DNA from: Nocardioides solisilvae | Lineage (GTDB): Bacteria; Actinomycetota; Actinomycetes; Propionibacteriales; Nocardioidaceae | Length of the DNA stretch: 64,000 bases | NCBI RefSeq assembly: GCF_003194625.1 | Contig: NZ_QHKX01000002.1 | Location: 248,001-312,000, forward strand | Reading direction: 5' to 3' | In this document: positions 50,290 to 59,391 of the stretch, piece after piece | How positions within the stretch are numbered: the first letter of the stretch is position 1 | Layout of the letters: each line of letters starts with the position of its first letter | The notes under the pieces: generated by a model | The model's database searches: none | What the model saw: the letters and a program-made list of their open reading frames with translations, nothing else | Told to the model about the DNA's origin: nothing | Made by a program: the position numbers and the translations under genes

Positions 50290-51108
50290 ATGGAGGCGCA
50301 GACCGGCTGGGGGCTCGCCGCCGGGGTCGCCTCGGCCGTGCTCTTCGGGCTGGCGGCCGTGGCCCAGGCGCGGGCCGCGCGACGCCTGCCGTCCACCGAC
50401 CGGCTCCTCGACTTCGTGCGCCACGGCCTGCGCGACCCCCTCCTCCTGCTCGTGGTGGCGGCCTACCTGGCGGGCTTCGTCCTGCACGCCGTGGCGATCT
50501 GGTGGCTGCCCATCTACCTCGCCCAGGCGACGGTCGCGCTGTCGCTGCCGGTCACGGCCGTGGCGGCCGGCAGGGTCGACGGTCGCCTGCCCTCGCACGC
50601 GTGGCGCGGCGTGCTGGCGGTCTCCCTCGGGCTCCTCCTCCTGGCTCGCGCGGCCGGCCCGCCCGGCGACGTCCGCGCCGACTGGTGGCTGCCCGGGTCG
50701 CTCGCGCTCCTGCTGGCGGCCCTCGTGCTGCTCGCCGGGGCGGCGCCCGCGTCCCGGGCGGCCCTCCTGGGCTGGACGGCGGGCCTGGGGTACGCCGGGT
50801 CCGCGCTCGCGGTGCGCGGGGTCGCGTGGCCGCTCGAGCCGGCGGCCGCGGTCGCGGCCCTGCTCGTCCCGCTGCTCGGCCTCGTCGCCTTCTGGCTCTA
50901 CTCCCGCGGCCTGGCGGGCGGGCTCGTCACGACGGCCACCGCGCCGATGATCACGGCGCAGACCTTCGTGCCCGCGCTGGTCGGCCTCGCCCTGCTCGGC
51001 GACGGCACCCGCCCGGGCTGGTGGCCCGGGGTCGCGCTCGGCCTCGGTCTCGCGGTGCTCGGCGCTGCGACGGTACGACCCGCGGCGTCGCCGGCTCAGG
51101 CGTCGTAG
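50290..51108 (+). CDS. EamA/DMT-like membrane transporter
   Basis: A 272-residue protein with nine to ten membrane helices in the pattern of drug/metabolite transporters (DMT superfamily): GLAAGVASAVLFGLAAVAQA at the start, IYLAQATVALSLPVTAVAAG in the middle, and MITAQTFVPALVGLALLGDG near the end. Substrate unknown. ATG at 50290 is taken because earlier starts fall in the tandem repeat. Its last 13 bases overlap the end of convergent paaE. Confidence 0.8.
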   Translation: MEAQTGWGLAAGVASAVLFGLAAVAQARAARRLPSTDRLLDFVRHGLRDPLLLLVVAAYLAGFVLHAVAIWWLPIYLAQATVALSLPVTAVAAGRVDGRLPSHAWRGVLAVSLGLLLLARAAGPPGDVRADWWLPGSLALLLAALVLLAGAAPASRAALLGWTAGLGYAGSALAVRGVAWPLEPAAAVAALLVPLLGLVAFWLYSRGLAGGLVTTATAPMITAQTFVPALVGLALLGDGTRPGWWPGVALGLGLAVLGAATVRPAASPAQAS

Positions 51109-52160
51109 TCCAGGACGAGCCGCGGGCCGACCGGGTGCGCCTGGCAGGTCAGGACGTAGCCGCGGGCGACCTCGTCGGGCTCGAGGGCGTAGTTCAGGTC
51201 CATGACCGCCTCGCCCTCGACCACCCGGGCCCGGCACGTGCCGCAGACGCCGCCACGGCACGCCCACGGCACGTCCTGGCGGACCCCAGCCACCGCCTCC
51301 AGCACCGGAGGCCCGCCCCGGGCGACGACGAGGTCGGTGGTGCGTCCGTCCAGACGCACCGTGACCCTGGCCCCCTCGCCCGCGTCCTCCGTCCGCCGCG
51401 CGGCGTCGGGTCCGGCCGGCGGGGCCGGCGCGACCGGCTCGGCGTGGAAGAGCTCGGTGTGCACGCGGGTGGCCCCGCCCGCCACCAGGTGCGCCCGCAG
51501 GGACTCGACCATCCCCTGGGGCCCGCACAGGAACCACTCGTCCACCCGCTCGCGGTCCACGAGGGCCGCCAGCAGGGCCTCGAACCGCGGGGCGTCGAGC
51601 CGTCCCGTGAGCAGGGGTGACTCCTGCTGCTCCCTCGAGAGCACGTGCACGAGCTGGAGGCGGGTGGGGAAGCGGTCCTTGAGGTCCAGGACCTCGTCGA
51701 GGAACATGACCGAGCCGCTGCTGCGGTCGGCGCGGACGAGGGTGACGCACGAGCCGGGCTCCTCCTCCAGGAGCGTCCCGACGATCGCCAGCAGCGGGGT
51801 GATCCCGGATCCGCCCGCGACCGCCACGTAGGAAGCGCGTCGGGTCGGGTCGGCCTCCACCGAGAACCGGCCCGACGGCGGGAGCACCTCCAGGACGTCG
51901 CCCGGGGCCAGGCGCGGGGCGACGTCGTCGCTGAAGGCGCCGCCGGGGAGCCGGCGCACCCCGATCCGCCACTCCCGCGCCGAGGGCGGGCTGCAGAGGG
52001 AGAAGGAGCGCCGCGCCCCGTCGGCCCCCACCAGCGTGAGGTGCTGGCCGGCGCGGTAGCGCCACGCCTCGTGCAGCCGCGGCGGGAGGGCGAAGGAGAT
52101 CTCGAGGGCGTCGTCGGTGAGCGGCCGCACGCCGGCGACCTCGAGCAGCTCGCCCCTCAC
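51096..52160 (-). CDS. paaE: Phenylacetyl-CoA epoxidase reductase subunit
   Basis: Passes electrons from NADPH through FAD and a [2Fe-2S] cluster to the PaaAC epoxidase. The 354-residue protein has the FAD motif RRSFSLCSPP, the NAD-binding AGGSGITPLLAIV and FLCGPQGMVESL, and a C-terminal plant-type ferredoxin domain with CRGGVCGTCRARV plus a final Cys in GYVLTCQAHPVGP. GTG at 52160 overlaps the paaD stop as GTGA. It is the last gene of the paaABCDE operon. Confidence 0.95.
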   Translation of the reverse strand: MRGELLEVAGVRPLTDDALEISFALPPRLHEAWRYRAGQHLTLVGADGARRSFSLCSPPSAREWRIGVRRLPGGAFSDDVAPRLAPGDVLEVLPPSGRFSVEADPTRRASYVAVAGGSGITPLLAIVGTLLEEEPGSCVTLVRADRSSGSVMFLDEVLDLKDRFPTRLQLVHVLSREQQESPLLTGRLDAPRFEALLAALVDRERVDEWFLCGPQGMVESLRAHLVAGGATRVHTELFHAEPVAPAPPAGPDAARRTEDAGEGARVTVRLDGRTTDLVVARGGPPVLEAVAGVRQDVPWACRGGVCGTCRARVVEGEAVMDLNYALEPDEVARGYVLTCQAHPVGPRLVLDYDA

Positions 52161-52642
52161 AGCGGCTTGAGGTGGTCGAAGGGCTCGCGGCACTCCCGGC
52201 ACACGCGCAGCGCCTTGCAGGCGGTCGAGCCGAAGCGGCTGACCTCGCGGGTCCGGGTGCTGCCGCACCGCGGGCACCTGACGCCGAGGACCAGGTCGAC
52301 GACACCCGCGACCCGCCCCGGCGGCGCGATCCCGTGGGCGGCGAGCCGTTCCAGGCCGCGGGGGGTGATCCAGTCGGTGGTCCACGCCGGGGCGAGGACC
52401 AGCTCGACGCAGACCTGCCGGTAGCCGGCCTCCGACAGCCGGGTCACGAGGTCCTCGCGGATCGTCTCGGTCGCGGGACAGCCGGAGTACGTCGGGGTGA
52501 TCTGCACGTGCACCCGGCACTGGTCGTCCTCGATGACGTCGCGCAGGATGCCGAGGTCCTCGATGGTGACCACGGGCAGCTCCGGGTCCGGCACGGAGGC
52601 CGCCACCTCCCAGGCCCGCGTGGACGGGACGGCGCGGGTCAC
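52157..52642 (-). CDS. paaD: Phenylacetate epoxidase maturation protein (DUF59 family)
   Basis: A 161-residue MIP18/DUF59-type protein thought to help Fe-S maturation of the epoxidase. The DUF59 core has SVPDPELPVVTIEDLGILRD, QITPTYSGCPATETI and VELVLAPAWTTDWITPRG, and the C-terminus carries a zinc ribbon, CPRCGSTRT followed by CKALRVCREC. GTG at 52642 overlaps the paaC stop (GTGA), and its stop overlaps paaE. Confidence 0.94.
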   Translation of the reverse strand: MTRAVPSTRAWEVAASVPDPELPVVTIEDLGILRDVIEDDQCRVHVQITPTYSGCPATETIREDLVTRLSEAGYRQVCVELVLAPAWTTDWITPRGLERLAAHGIAPPGRVAGVVDLVLGVRCPRCGSTRTREVSRFGSTACKALRVCRECREPFDHLKPL

Positions 52643-53427
52643 CACGTCGCCCCCGGGTGGGCCCGGGCGACCTGCTGCATCCGGGCCAGCAGCCCGGGCA
52701 GCTCGTCGGTGTGCTCCCCGTGCCGACCCCGGAGCCTCCCACCGGGCTCGGGCGCGAGCCCGTCCGCGAGCCCGTCGGGGAGCCGCAGGGTGGCACGGGC
52801 CAGCACCGCGGCGACCTCGCCCAGCACGGTGGGACGCAGCTCGTCCGGCCACGGCAGCACTCCCGCGGCGACCACCTCGGGATCGAGCCAGGAGCCGTCG
52901 AAGAGCTCCGACACCCAGGGCCACTCGGCGTCCAGGGCCCGCTGCACCCGGAGGTGGGACTCCTCGGTGCCGTCGCCCAGCCGGAGCACCCAGGCCCGGG
53001 CGTGGTCCACGTGGTAGGCGACCTCCTTGACCGCCTTGCCGGCGACGGCGGCGAGCCCGGGCTCGGAGCTGGCGGCGAGGCGCGCGTAGAGCTCGCGCTG
53101 CCAGGTGGCGAGGAGGAGGAGCCGCACCATCGTGGTCCCGAAGTCCCGCTGGTCCCGCTCGACGAGGCAGACGTGGCGGAAGTCGGGGGCGTCGCGCCAG
53201 AACGCGAGGGCGTCCTCGTCGCGACCGCGGCCCTCGAGCTCCCCGGCCCGCGCGAGCAGGCCGCGCGCCTGCCCGAGCAGGTCGAGGCCGATGTTGGCCA
53301 GGGCCACGTCCTCCTCCAGGACGGGCGCCCGGCTGATCCACCAGCCGAGCCGCTGGCTGGCGAGGAGGGCGTCGTCCCCCAGGGCCAGGAGCGCCCGGGC
53401 CGATCCCGGGACCAGCGTCGTCGTCAC
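52639..53427 (-). CDS. paaC: Phenylacetyl-CoA epoxidase structural subunit PaaC
   Basis: Non-catalytic partner of PaaA in the ring-opening epoxidase of the phenylacetate pathway. The 262-residue four-helix protein shows GDDALLASQRLGWWISRAPV, EEDVALANIGLDLLGQARGL, FRHVCLVERDQRDFGTTMVR and KAVKEVAYHVDHARAWVLRLGDG, all typical. It starts with GTG overlapping the paaB stop (GTGA). Confidence 0.95.
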   Translation of the reverse strand: MTTTLVPGSARALLALGDDALLASQRLGWWISRAPVLEEDVALANIGLDLLGQARGLLARAGELEGRGRDEDALAFWRDAPDFRHVCLVERDQRDFGTTMVRLLLLATWQRELYARLAASSEPGLAAVAGKAVKEVAYHVDHARAWVLRLGDGTEESHLRVQRALDAEWPWVSELFDGSWLDPEVVAAGVLPWPDELRPTVLGEVAAVLARATLRLPDGLADGLAPEPGGRLRGRHGEHTDELPGLLARMQQVARAHPGATW

Positions 53428-53711
53428 AGGTGCTCGACCCCCTCGGGCACGTCGTAGAAGGTGGGCAGCCGGTAGGTCTTGTCGGCCGCGGGCCCGAAGA
53501 AGGCGTCCCGGTCCTCGGGGCGGCTGGCGGTGACCGCCGACGCGGGCACCACCCAGAGGGAGACCCCCTCCTGCCGACGGGTGAAGACGTCGCGGGCGTG
53601 TCGCAGGGCGAGCTCGGCGTCCGGGGCGTGCACGGAGCCGACGTGCACGTGGGAGAGGCCGCGCCGCGCCCGGACGAAGACCTCCCAGAGCGGGTCCTCC
53701 CACGCCGTCAC
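53424..53711 (-). CDS. paaB: Phenylacetyl-CoA epoxidase small subunit PaaB
   Basis: A 95-residue subunit that links PaaAC heterodimers. Typical parts are [40 protein letters not shown] and [20 protein letters not shown]. The DNA of both ends overlaps its neighbours as GTGA (53424-53427 and 53708-53711), so the whole paa operon is translated as a coupled chain. Confidence 0.95.
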   Translation of the reverse strand: MTAWEDPLWEVFVRARRGLSHVHVGSVHAPDAELALRHARDVFTRRQEGVSLWVVPASAVTASRPEDRDAFFGPAADKTYRLPTFYDVPEGVEHL

Positions 53712-54655
53712 GCCGCCCCCTGGTGACCGTGCCGGGCGGCGTACGCCGCTGCCGCCTCGCGGACCCAGGCACCCTCCTCGTGCGCCCGGACCTTGTGGGC
53801 CAGGCGCTCGGCGTTGCACGGGCCGTCCCCGGCGACGACGCGCGCGAGCTCGGCGAAGTCCACGGGCCCGTGGTCGTAGTGACCGCGCTCGGAGTTCCAC
53901 CGCAGCTCGGGGTCGGGCAGGGTGAGGCCGAGCACCTCGGCCTGCGGGACCGTCATGTCGATGAAGCGCTGGCGCAGCTCGTCGTTGGAGAACCGCTTGA
54001 TGCCCCACGCCATGGAGCGCGCGCTGTGGGTGGAGTCGGCATCCGGCGGGCCGAACATCATGAGGCTGGGCCACCAGAACCTGTCGACCGCGTCCTGCGC
54101 CATCGCCCGCTGTGCGGGCGTCCCCCGGGCGAGCGTGTGGAGGATCTCGAACCCCTGGCGCTGGTGGAACGACTCCTCCTTGCAGATCCGCACCATCGCC
54201 CGCGCGTAGGGACCGTAGGAGCAGCGGCACAGGGGCACCTGGTTGACGATCGCGGCACCGTCGACCAGCCAGCCGATGGCCCCGACGTCGGCCCAGGTCA
54301 GCGTCGGGTAGTTGAAGATGGAGGAGTACTTCTGCTCGCCCGCGTGCAGCTTGGCCAGCAGCTCCTCGCGCTCGACGCCGAGCGTCTCGGTGGCGGCGTA
54401 GAGGTAGAGGCCGTGGCCCGCCTCGTCCTGCACCTTGGCCATGAGGATGGCCTTGCGCCGCAGGCTCGGGGCGCTCTCGATCCAGGCGCCCTCCGGCTGC
54501 ATGCCGATGATCTCGGAGTGGGCGTGCTGGGCCATCTGGCGCACCAGCGCCCGGCGGTACGCCGCCGGCACGCGGTCCGTCGGCTCGACCCTGCCGTCCT
54601 CGGCGAGCAGCCGCTCCAGCTCGCGGGCGTCCTCGGACGCCTCCTCCGCACCCAT
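53708..54655 (-). CDS. paaA: Phenylacetyl-CoA epoxidase catalytic subunit PaaA
   Basis: The di-iron monooxygenase that makes the 1,2-epoxide of phenylacetyl-CoA. The 315-residue protein has the Glu/His ligand helices [34 protein letters not shown] and [19 protein letters not shown], all intact. The ATG at 54655 lies six bases after TAGCGT (complement of 54662-54667). First gene of paaABCDE; paaK, paaG, paaZ and the regulator paaR are not in the window. Confidence 0.96.
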   Translation of the reverse strand: MGAEEASEDARELERLLAEDGRVEPTDRVPAAYRRALVRQMAQHAHSEIIGMQPEGAWIESAPSLRRKAILMAKVQDEAGHGLYLYAATETLGVEREELLAKLHAGEQKYSSIFNYPTLTWADVGAIGWLVDGAAIVNQVPLCRCSYGPYARAMVRICKEESFHQRQGFEILHTLARGTPAQRAMAQDAVDRFWWPSLMMFGPPDADSTHSARSMAWGIKRFSNDELRQRFIDMTVPQAEVLGLTLPDPELRWNSERGHYDHGPVDFAELARVVAGDGPCNAERLAHKVRAHEEGAWVREAAAAYAARHGHQGAA

Positions 54656-54710
54656 GTGGCGACGCTAGCACGCGTATGACACCTCTGTGTAGACCCGCCG
54701 CACAGGTGTA
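54656..54710 (-). promoter_or_regulatory. paaA promoter with candidate inverted operator half-sites
   Basis: The minus-strand -10 box TAGCGT (complement of 54662-54667) is followed, about 17 bp upstream, by a -35 region that overlaps ACACCTCTGTG (54679-54689). CACAGGTGT (54701-54709) is its near-exact inverted copy, differing by one inserted base. This is a plausible site for a TetR-type regulator such as PaaR. Confidence 0.5.
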
Positions 54711-54773
54711 ACGCCACCGTCGGGACCCCGTCCGCCGTGCCGGACGCGGCCCGGGCACGGCAGGATGGACCGC

Positions 54774-55319
54774 ATGAGCTCCCCCACCGCCGACGTCTCG
54801 GTGCGCGTCGCCTGGGCCGACGACGCGCCCGCCATCGCCGCGCTCCAGGTCCGCGCCTGGGCCGACCTCTACGCGGGTGTCGTCCCGGCCGAGGCGCTCC
54901 CGCAGGAGCCCGACGAGCTCCTCCCCGTCTGGCGCGAGGCGCTGGGGCGGCCCCGGGACGCCCGCAACCGGGTGCTGGTGGCCCTCGAGCGCAACCGTGT
55001 GGTCGGCTTCGCCCTGACCTCTCCCGCGGCGGACCCCGACTGCGACCCGGTGGCGGACGGCGAGGTCGCCGAGATCACCGTCGACCCCGACGAGCGGGCC
55101 AAGGGCCACGGGTCCCGCCTGCTGCAGGCCTGCGTCGACACCCTGGTCGCCGACCGCTTCACCCGTGCGGTGACGTGGGTGGCCAGCACCGACGACGCCC
55201 TCCGCGGTTTCCTCGTCGCGGCCGGCTGGGGCCCGGACGGCGCCCACCGCGAGCTGGCCACGGAGACCGACGGCGGGCCGGCGGTCAAGCAGGTCCGCCT
55301 GCACACCGCGATCGCCTGA
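54774..55319 (+). CDS. GNAT-family N-acetyltransferase
   Basis: A 181-residue single-domain acetyltransferase: VRVAWADDAPAIAALQVRAW at the start, VVGFALTSPAADPDCDPVADG, and the acetyl-CoA loop EITVDPDERAKGHGSRLLQAC (AKGHGS fits the R/QxxGxG/A pattern). The end CGFLVAAGW-like stretch reads ALRGFLVAAGWGPDG. Substrate unknown. ATG at 54774 is chosen since CAGGAT (54761-54766) lies seven bases upstream; the ATG at 54765 overlaps that box. Confidence 0.88.
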   Translation: MSSPTADVSVRVAWADDAPAIAALQVRAWADLYAGVVPAEALPQEPDELLPVWREALGRPRDARNRVLVALERNRVVGFALTSPAADPDCDPVADGEVAEITVDPDERAKGHGSRLLQACVDTLVADRFTRAVTWVASTDDALRGFLVAAGWGPDGAHRELATETDGGPAVKQVRLHTAIA

Positions 55320-55337
55320 CCCGGGGACGCTCCACTG

Positions 55338-55401
55338 TTGACATCCTTGCCCCGAGGGGCAGGATGGAGGAAGTCCGGTGACGACGCCGGACCCGCCCCC
55401 A
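55338..55401 (+). promoter_or_regulatory. Promoter and short hairpin leader of the 75-residue membrane protein gene
   Basis: TTGACA (55338-55343) matches the -35 consensus; CAGGAT (55360-55365) follows after 16 bp. The leader contains GTCCGG (55375-55380) pairing with CCGGAC, and AGGAGG (55401-55406) sits five bases before the GTG. This is one of the few classical leadered promoters in the window. Confidence 0.5.
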
Positions 55402-55411
55402 GGAGGTTCCG

Positions 55412-55639
55412 GTGCTAGGACCACTCCCCCGCCTCCACCAGCTCGTGGTCGTCGCGACGGCGCTGGCCGTCTTCGTCGGGCTGGGCGTCTGGGCCGGCGT
55501 GCTCGACTCCGTCCCGGTCCTCGTCAGCGGCGGGGCCTCGCTCGGCGTCCTCCTCGGGACGCTCAGCGCCTGGCTGCTCGTGCACGAGCCCCACGACGTC
55601 CGCGACGCCCGCGCACACCCGCGCCCCCGCCGCCGCTGA
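55412..55639 (+). CDS. Small two-helix membrane protein
   Basis: A 75-residue protein with two hydrophobic helices (about 10-30 and 36-56) and a basic C-terminal tail ending HPRPRRR. Function not recognised; it resembles small DUF2530-like membrane proteins of actinobacteria, but I cannot confirm that. The consensus-like promoter and AGGAGG ahead of the GTG make translation likely. It lies 21 bases before azlC, whose own leaderless promoter starts in between. Confidence 0.7.
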   Translation: MLGPLPRLHQLVVVATALAVFVGLGVWAGVLDSVPVLVSGGASLGVLLGTLSAWLLVHEPHDVRDARAHPRPRRR

Positions 55640-55660
55640 CCGGCGGGCTACCCTCCCCCG

Positions 55661-56377
55661 GTGCCCGACACCGGCCCCCTCGACGCCCCGCTGCCACCCG
55701 CGGACCGGTCCCGCATCCTGCGGGACTCGGCGGGCGTCGCCGTCGCCACGGGCCTGTACGGCGTCTCGTTCGGCGCGATCTCCGTCGCGTCGGGGCTCAG
55801 CGTGCTGCAGTCCTGCGCCCTGTCGCTGCTGATGTTCACCGGGGCGTCCCAGTTCGCCCTGGTGGGCGTCGTGGCCGGCGGCGGGAGCGCGTGGTCGGGC
55901 GCCGCCTCGGCAGCCCTCCTGGGCACGCGGAACACGCTCTACGGCCTGCGCCTGGCCCCGCTCCTGCAGCACCGGGGGCCACGGCGCCTGCTCGCCGCGC
56001 ACCTCGTGATCGACGAGTCGACCGCCATGGCCGCCACCCGCGAGAGCCGGGCAGCCGCCCGCACCGGCTTCTGGGCGACCGGGCTGGGGATCTTCGCGCT
56101 CTGGAACCTCGCCACGCTGGTCGGTGCCCTGGCCGGCAACGCCCTGGGCGACCCCCGTGCCTACGGCCTGGACGCCGCGGTCGGCGGCGCCTTCCTGGCG
56201 CTGCTCTGGCCACGCCTGGACTCGCGGGGGCACCGGTTGGTCGCCGTCCTCGCCGCCGCCGTCGCCCTCGGGCTGGTCCCGCTCACCGCGGCCGGGGTGC
56301 CCGTCCTCGGCGCCGCGGGGGTCGCCCTCCTCGTCGGAGCGCTCTCCGCCGCCCGGCGTCCGGGGAGGACCGCCTGA
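55661..56377 (+). CDS. azlC: AzlC-family branched-chain amino acid exporter subunit
   Basis: The large subunit of a two-part amino acid exporter. The 238-residue protein has the typical first motif GVAVATGLYGVSFGAISVASGL, SLLMFTGASQFALVGVVAGGG, ALLGTRNTLYGLRLAPLL and IDESTAMAATRE, with seven or so helices. GTG at 55661 lies six bases after TACCCT (55649-55654). Its stop overlaps the azlD start as TGATG (56375-56379). Confidence 0.92.
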   Translation: MPDTGPLDAPLPPADRSRILRDSAGVAVATGLYGVSFGAISVASGLSVLQSCALSLLMFTGASQFALVGVVAGGGSAWSGAASAALLGTRNTLYGLRLAPLLQHRGPRRLLAAHLVIDESTAMAATRESRAAARTGFWATGLGIFALWNLATLVGALAGNALGDPRAYGLDAAVGGAFLALLWPRLDSRGHRLVAVLAAAVALGLVPLTAAGVPVLGAAGVALLVGALSAARRPGRTA

Positions 56378-56673
56378 TGTGGGCCGCCGTGCTCGTCGCC
56401 TGCGGCGGCTGCTACCTGCTCAAGCTCGCCGGTCTGTCGGTGCCCCCGGCCGTGCTGGCCCACCCCGTCGTCTCCCGCACGGCCGACCTGATCCCGGTGG
56501 CGCTCCTCGCGGCGCTGCTGACGGTGCAGGTGCTGGCCAGCGGCTCCGCGCTCGTCGTGGACGCCCGGCTCGTCGGCCTCGCGGTCGCGGTGGTCGCGCT
56601 GCTGCTCCGGGCGCCGTTCCTCGTGGTCGTCTTCGCGGCGGCCCTGGCGGCCGCGCTGGTCCGCGCCCTCTGA
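56377..56673 (+). CDS. azlD: AzlD-family exporter subunit
   Basis: The small partner of AzlC, 98 residues and three to four helices: VLVACGGCYLLKLAGLSVPP, TADLIPVALLAALLTVQVLA, and LVGLAVAVVALLLRAPFLVVV. The ATG overlaps the azlC stop, so the subunits are made together. The exported substrate could be branched-chain amino acids or a related compound. Confidence 0.92.
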   Translation: MWAAVLVACGGCYLLKLAGLSVPPAVLAHPVVSRTADLIPVALLAALLTVQVLASGSALVVDARLVGLAVAVVALLLRAPFLVVVFAAALAAALVRAL

Positions 56674-56737
56674 GGACCGGGGCCCAGCCGCGCACGCTCG
56701 GGCGGCGGCTCGGGCAGTGGGGCGCGGGCAGCGGGGC

Positions 56738-58186
<1,449 letters not shown>

Positions 58187-58801
58187 ATGAGTCCTGGACC
58201 TGATGGACAGCGCTGCGTCGTCCTGACCGTCGACCAGCGCGACAGCCGACGTCGCCCCGACGCGGTCGGCCCCGTCCTCGAACGGCTGGCCACGGTGCCG
58301 GCGCTCCTCGGCTTCCAGCGCACCGCCGGCGACGAGTTCCAGGGCGTCCTGGACGACGCGGCGGCCCTGCCCCCCGTCCTGGAGCTCCTGCTGCGCGAGG
58401 GCCACTGGCACGTGGGCCTCGGGCTGGGTCTCGTCGAGACCCCCCTTCCCACCGAGGCGCGCGAGGCCCGCGGGTCTGCCTTCGTCGCTGCCCGGGAGGC
58501 GGTCTCCTCCACCCGGACCGCGCCGTGGCAGCTGCGCGTCGCCGGCGAGACCCCCACCGCGCGCCACCTGGAGTCGGTGTGCTGGTTGTGGGCCGCGGTG
58601 CTGGGCCGGCGCACCGCCAAGGGGTGGGAGGTGGCCGACCTCGTCGACGAGGGCCTTTCCTACGAGGCGACCGGACGCCGGCTCGGGATCACCCAGTCGG
58701 CCGTCAGCCAGCGCGCCGCCGCCGCGGGCCTGGTGGAGGCGCGCCGCGCCCGCGAGCTGGTCGCCGTCCTGGCCGGGCAGTGGCTGCGGACGGGAGGATG
58801 A
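58187..58801 (+). CDS. SatD-family protein with C-terminal helix-turn-helix
   Basis: A 204-residue protein of the SatD family (named after a streptococcal acid-tolerance operon; molecular function unknown). The N-terminal domain has CVVLTVDQRDSRRRPDAVGP, RTAGDEFQGVLDDAAALPPV and HVGLGLGLVETPLP, a possible nucleotide-binding pattern. The C-terminal 60 residues hold a helix-turn-helix (LVDEGLSYEATGRRLGITQS and AVSQRAAAAGLVEA), so it may bind DNA and control its own promoter, where an inverted repeat lies. ATG at 58187 is chosen by the promoter spacing; the ATG at 58175 overlaps the -10 box. Coupled to the next gene by ATGA. Confidence 0.85.
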   Translation: MSPGPDGQRCVVLTVDQRDSRRRPDAVGPVLERLATVPALLGFQRTAGDEFQGVLDDAAALPPVLELLLREGHWHVGLGLGLVETPLPTEAREARGSAFVAAREAVSSTRTAPWQLRVAGETPTARHLESVCWLWAAVLGRRTAKGWEVADLVDEGLSYEATGRRLGITQSAVSQRAAAAGLVEARRARELVAVLAGQWLRTGG

Positions 58802-59370
58802 CCGACGTGCCCGCCGACGACCTGACCGCCACGGCCTGGCTGTGCCTGGGCCTGCTCGCCGCCGCCGTCCTCGCCGCCGCGACGGGGTGGCGGTGGCAGC
58901 GCTCCCCCTGGCTCGGCGGCCTCCAGGTGGTGCTCCTGCTCGCCACCGCCGGAGCGGGGGCGCTCCGTCCCGGGCTGCTCGGCGCCCCCGACGCCCTCCC
59001 CGTCGCGGTCCGGACGACCTGCGTGCTGCTCGCCGTCCTCGGCGGTGGCCCGCTCACGACCGCCGTCTTCCGGCTCGTCGACGGGCGCGAGGACCAGCGG
59101 CCCGGCTCCGTGCGCAGGGCGGCCGAGGTGCTCCGCGGGGGCGCCTGGATCGGTGCCCTCGAACGGGGCGCCGTGGTCGTCTCCGTCCTGCTCCGCTGGC
59201 CGGAGGGGATCGCCGTGAGCCTCGCCGTCAAGGGGCTCGGCCGCTACCCGGAGCTGCGCAACGAGGAGCACACCGGGATCGCGGAGCGGTTCCTGATCGG
59301 CACGTTCGTCAGCGTGCTCTGGGCGGCCGCCTGCGCGGGCACCGCCCTGCTCCTCTGCCCACCGGGCTGA
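58798..59370 (+). CDS. Membrane protein paired with SatD
   Basis: A 190-residue protein with about five membrane helices (TAWLCLGLLAAAVLAAATGW, LQVVLLLATAGAGALRPGLL, TTCVLLAVLGGGPLTTAVF, ALERGAVVVSVLLRWPEGIA, LIGTFVSVLWAAACAGTALL). The loop VKGLGRYPELRNEEHTGIAERF is conserved among partners of SatD as far as I recall. Its job is not known; SatE in streptococci is a membrane protein in the same place. The ATG overlaps the satD-like stop as ATGA (58798-58801). Confidence 0.8.
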   Translation: MTDVPADDLTATAWLCLGLLAAAVLAAATGWRWQRSPWLGGLQVVLLLATAGAGALRPGLLGAPDALPVAVRTTCVLLAVLGGGPLTTAVFRLVDGREDQRPGSVRRAAEVLRGGAWIGALERGAVVVSVLLRWPEGIAVSLAVKGLGRYPELRNEEHTGIAERFLIGTFVSVLWAAACAGTALLLCPPG

Positions 59371-59391
59371 CCGGCGGACCGAGCCGGGGGC

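Noticed and set aside
51096..52796. One long fused PaaD-PaaE reading frame
   Set aside because: The upstream part of the frame is a shadow of paaD/paaC; the GTGA overlap at 52157-52160 and the FAD-domain start support separate genes.
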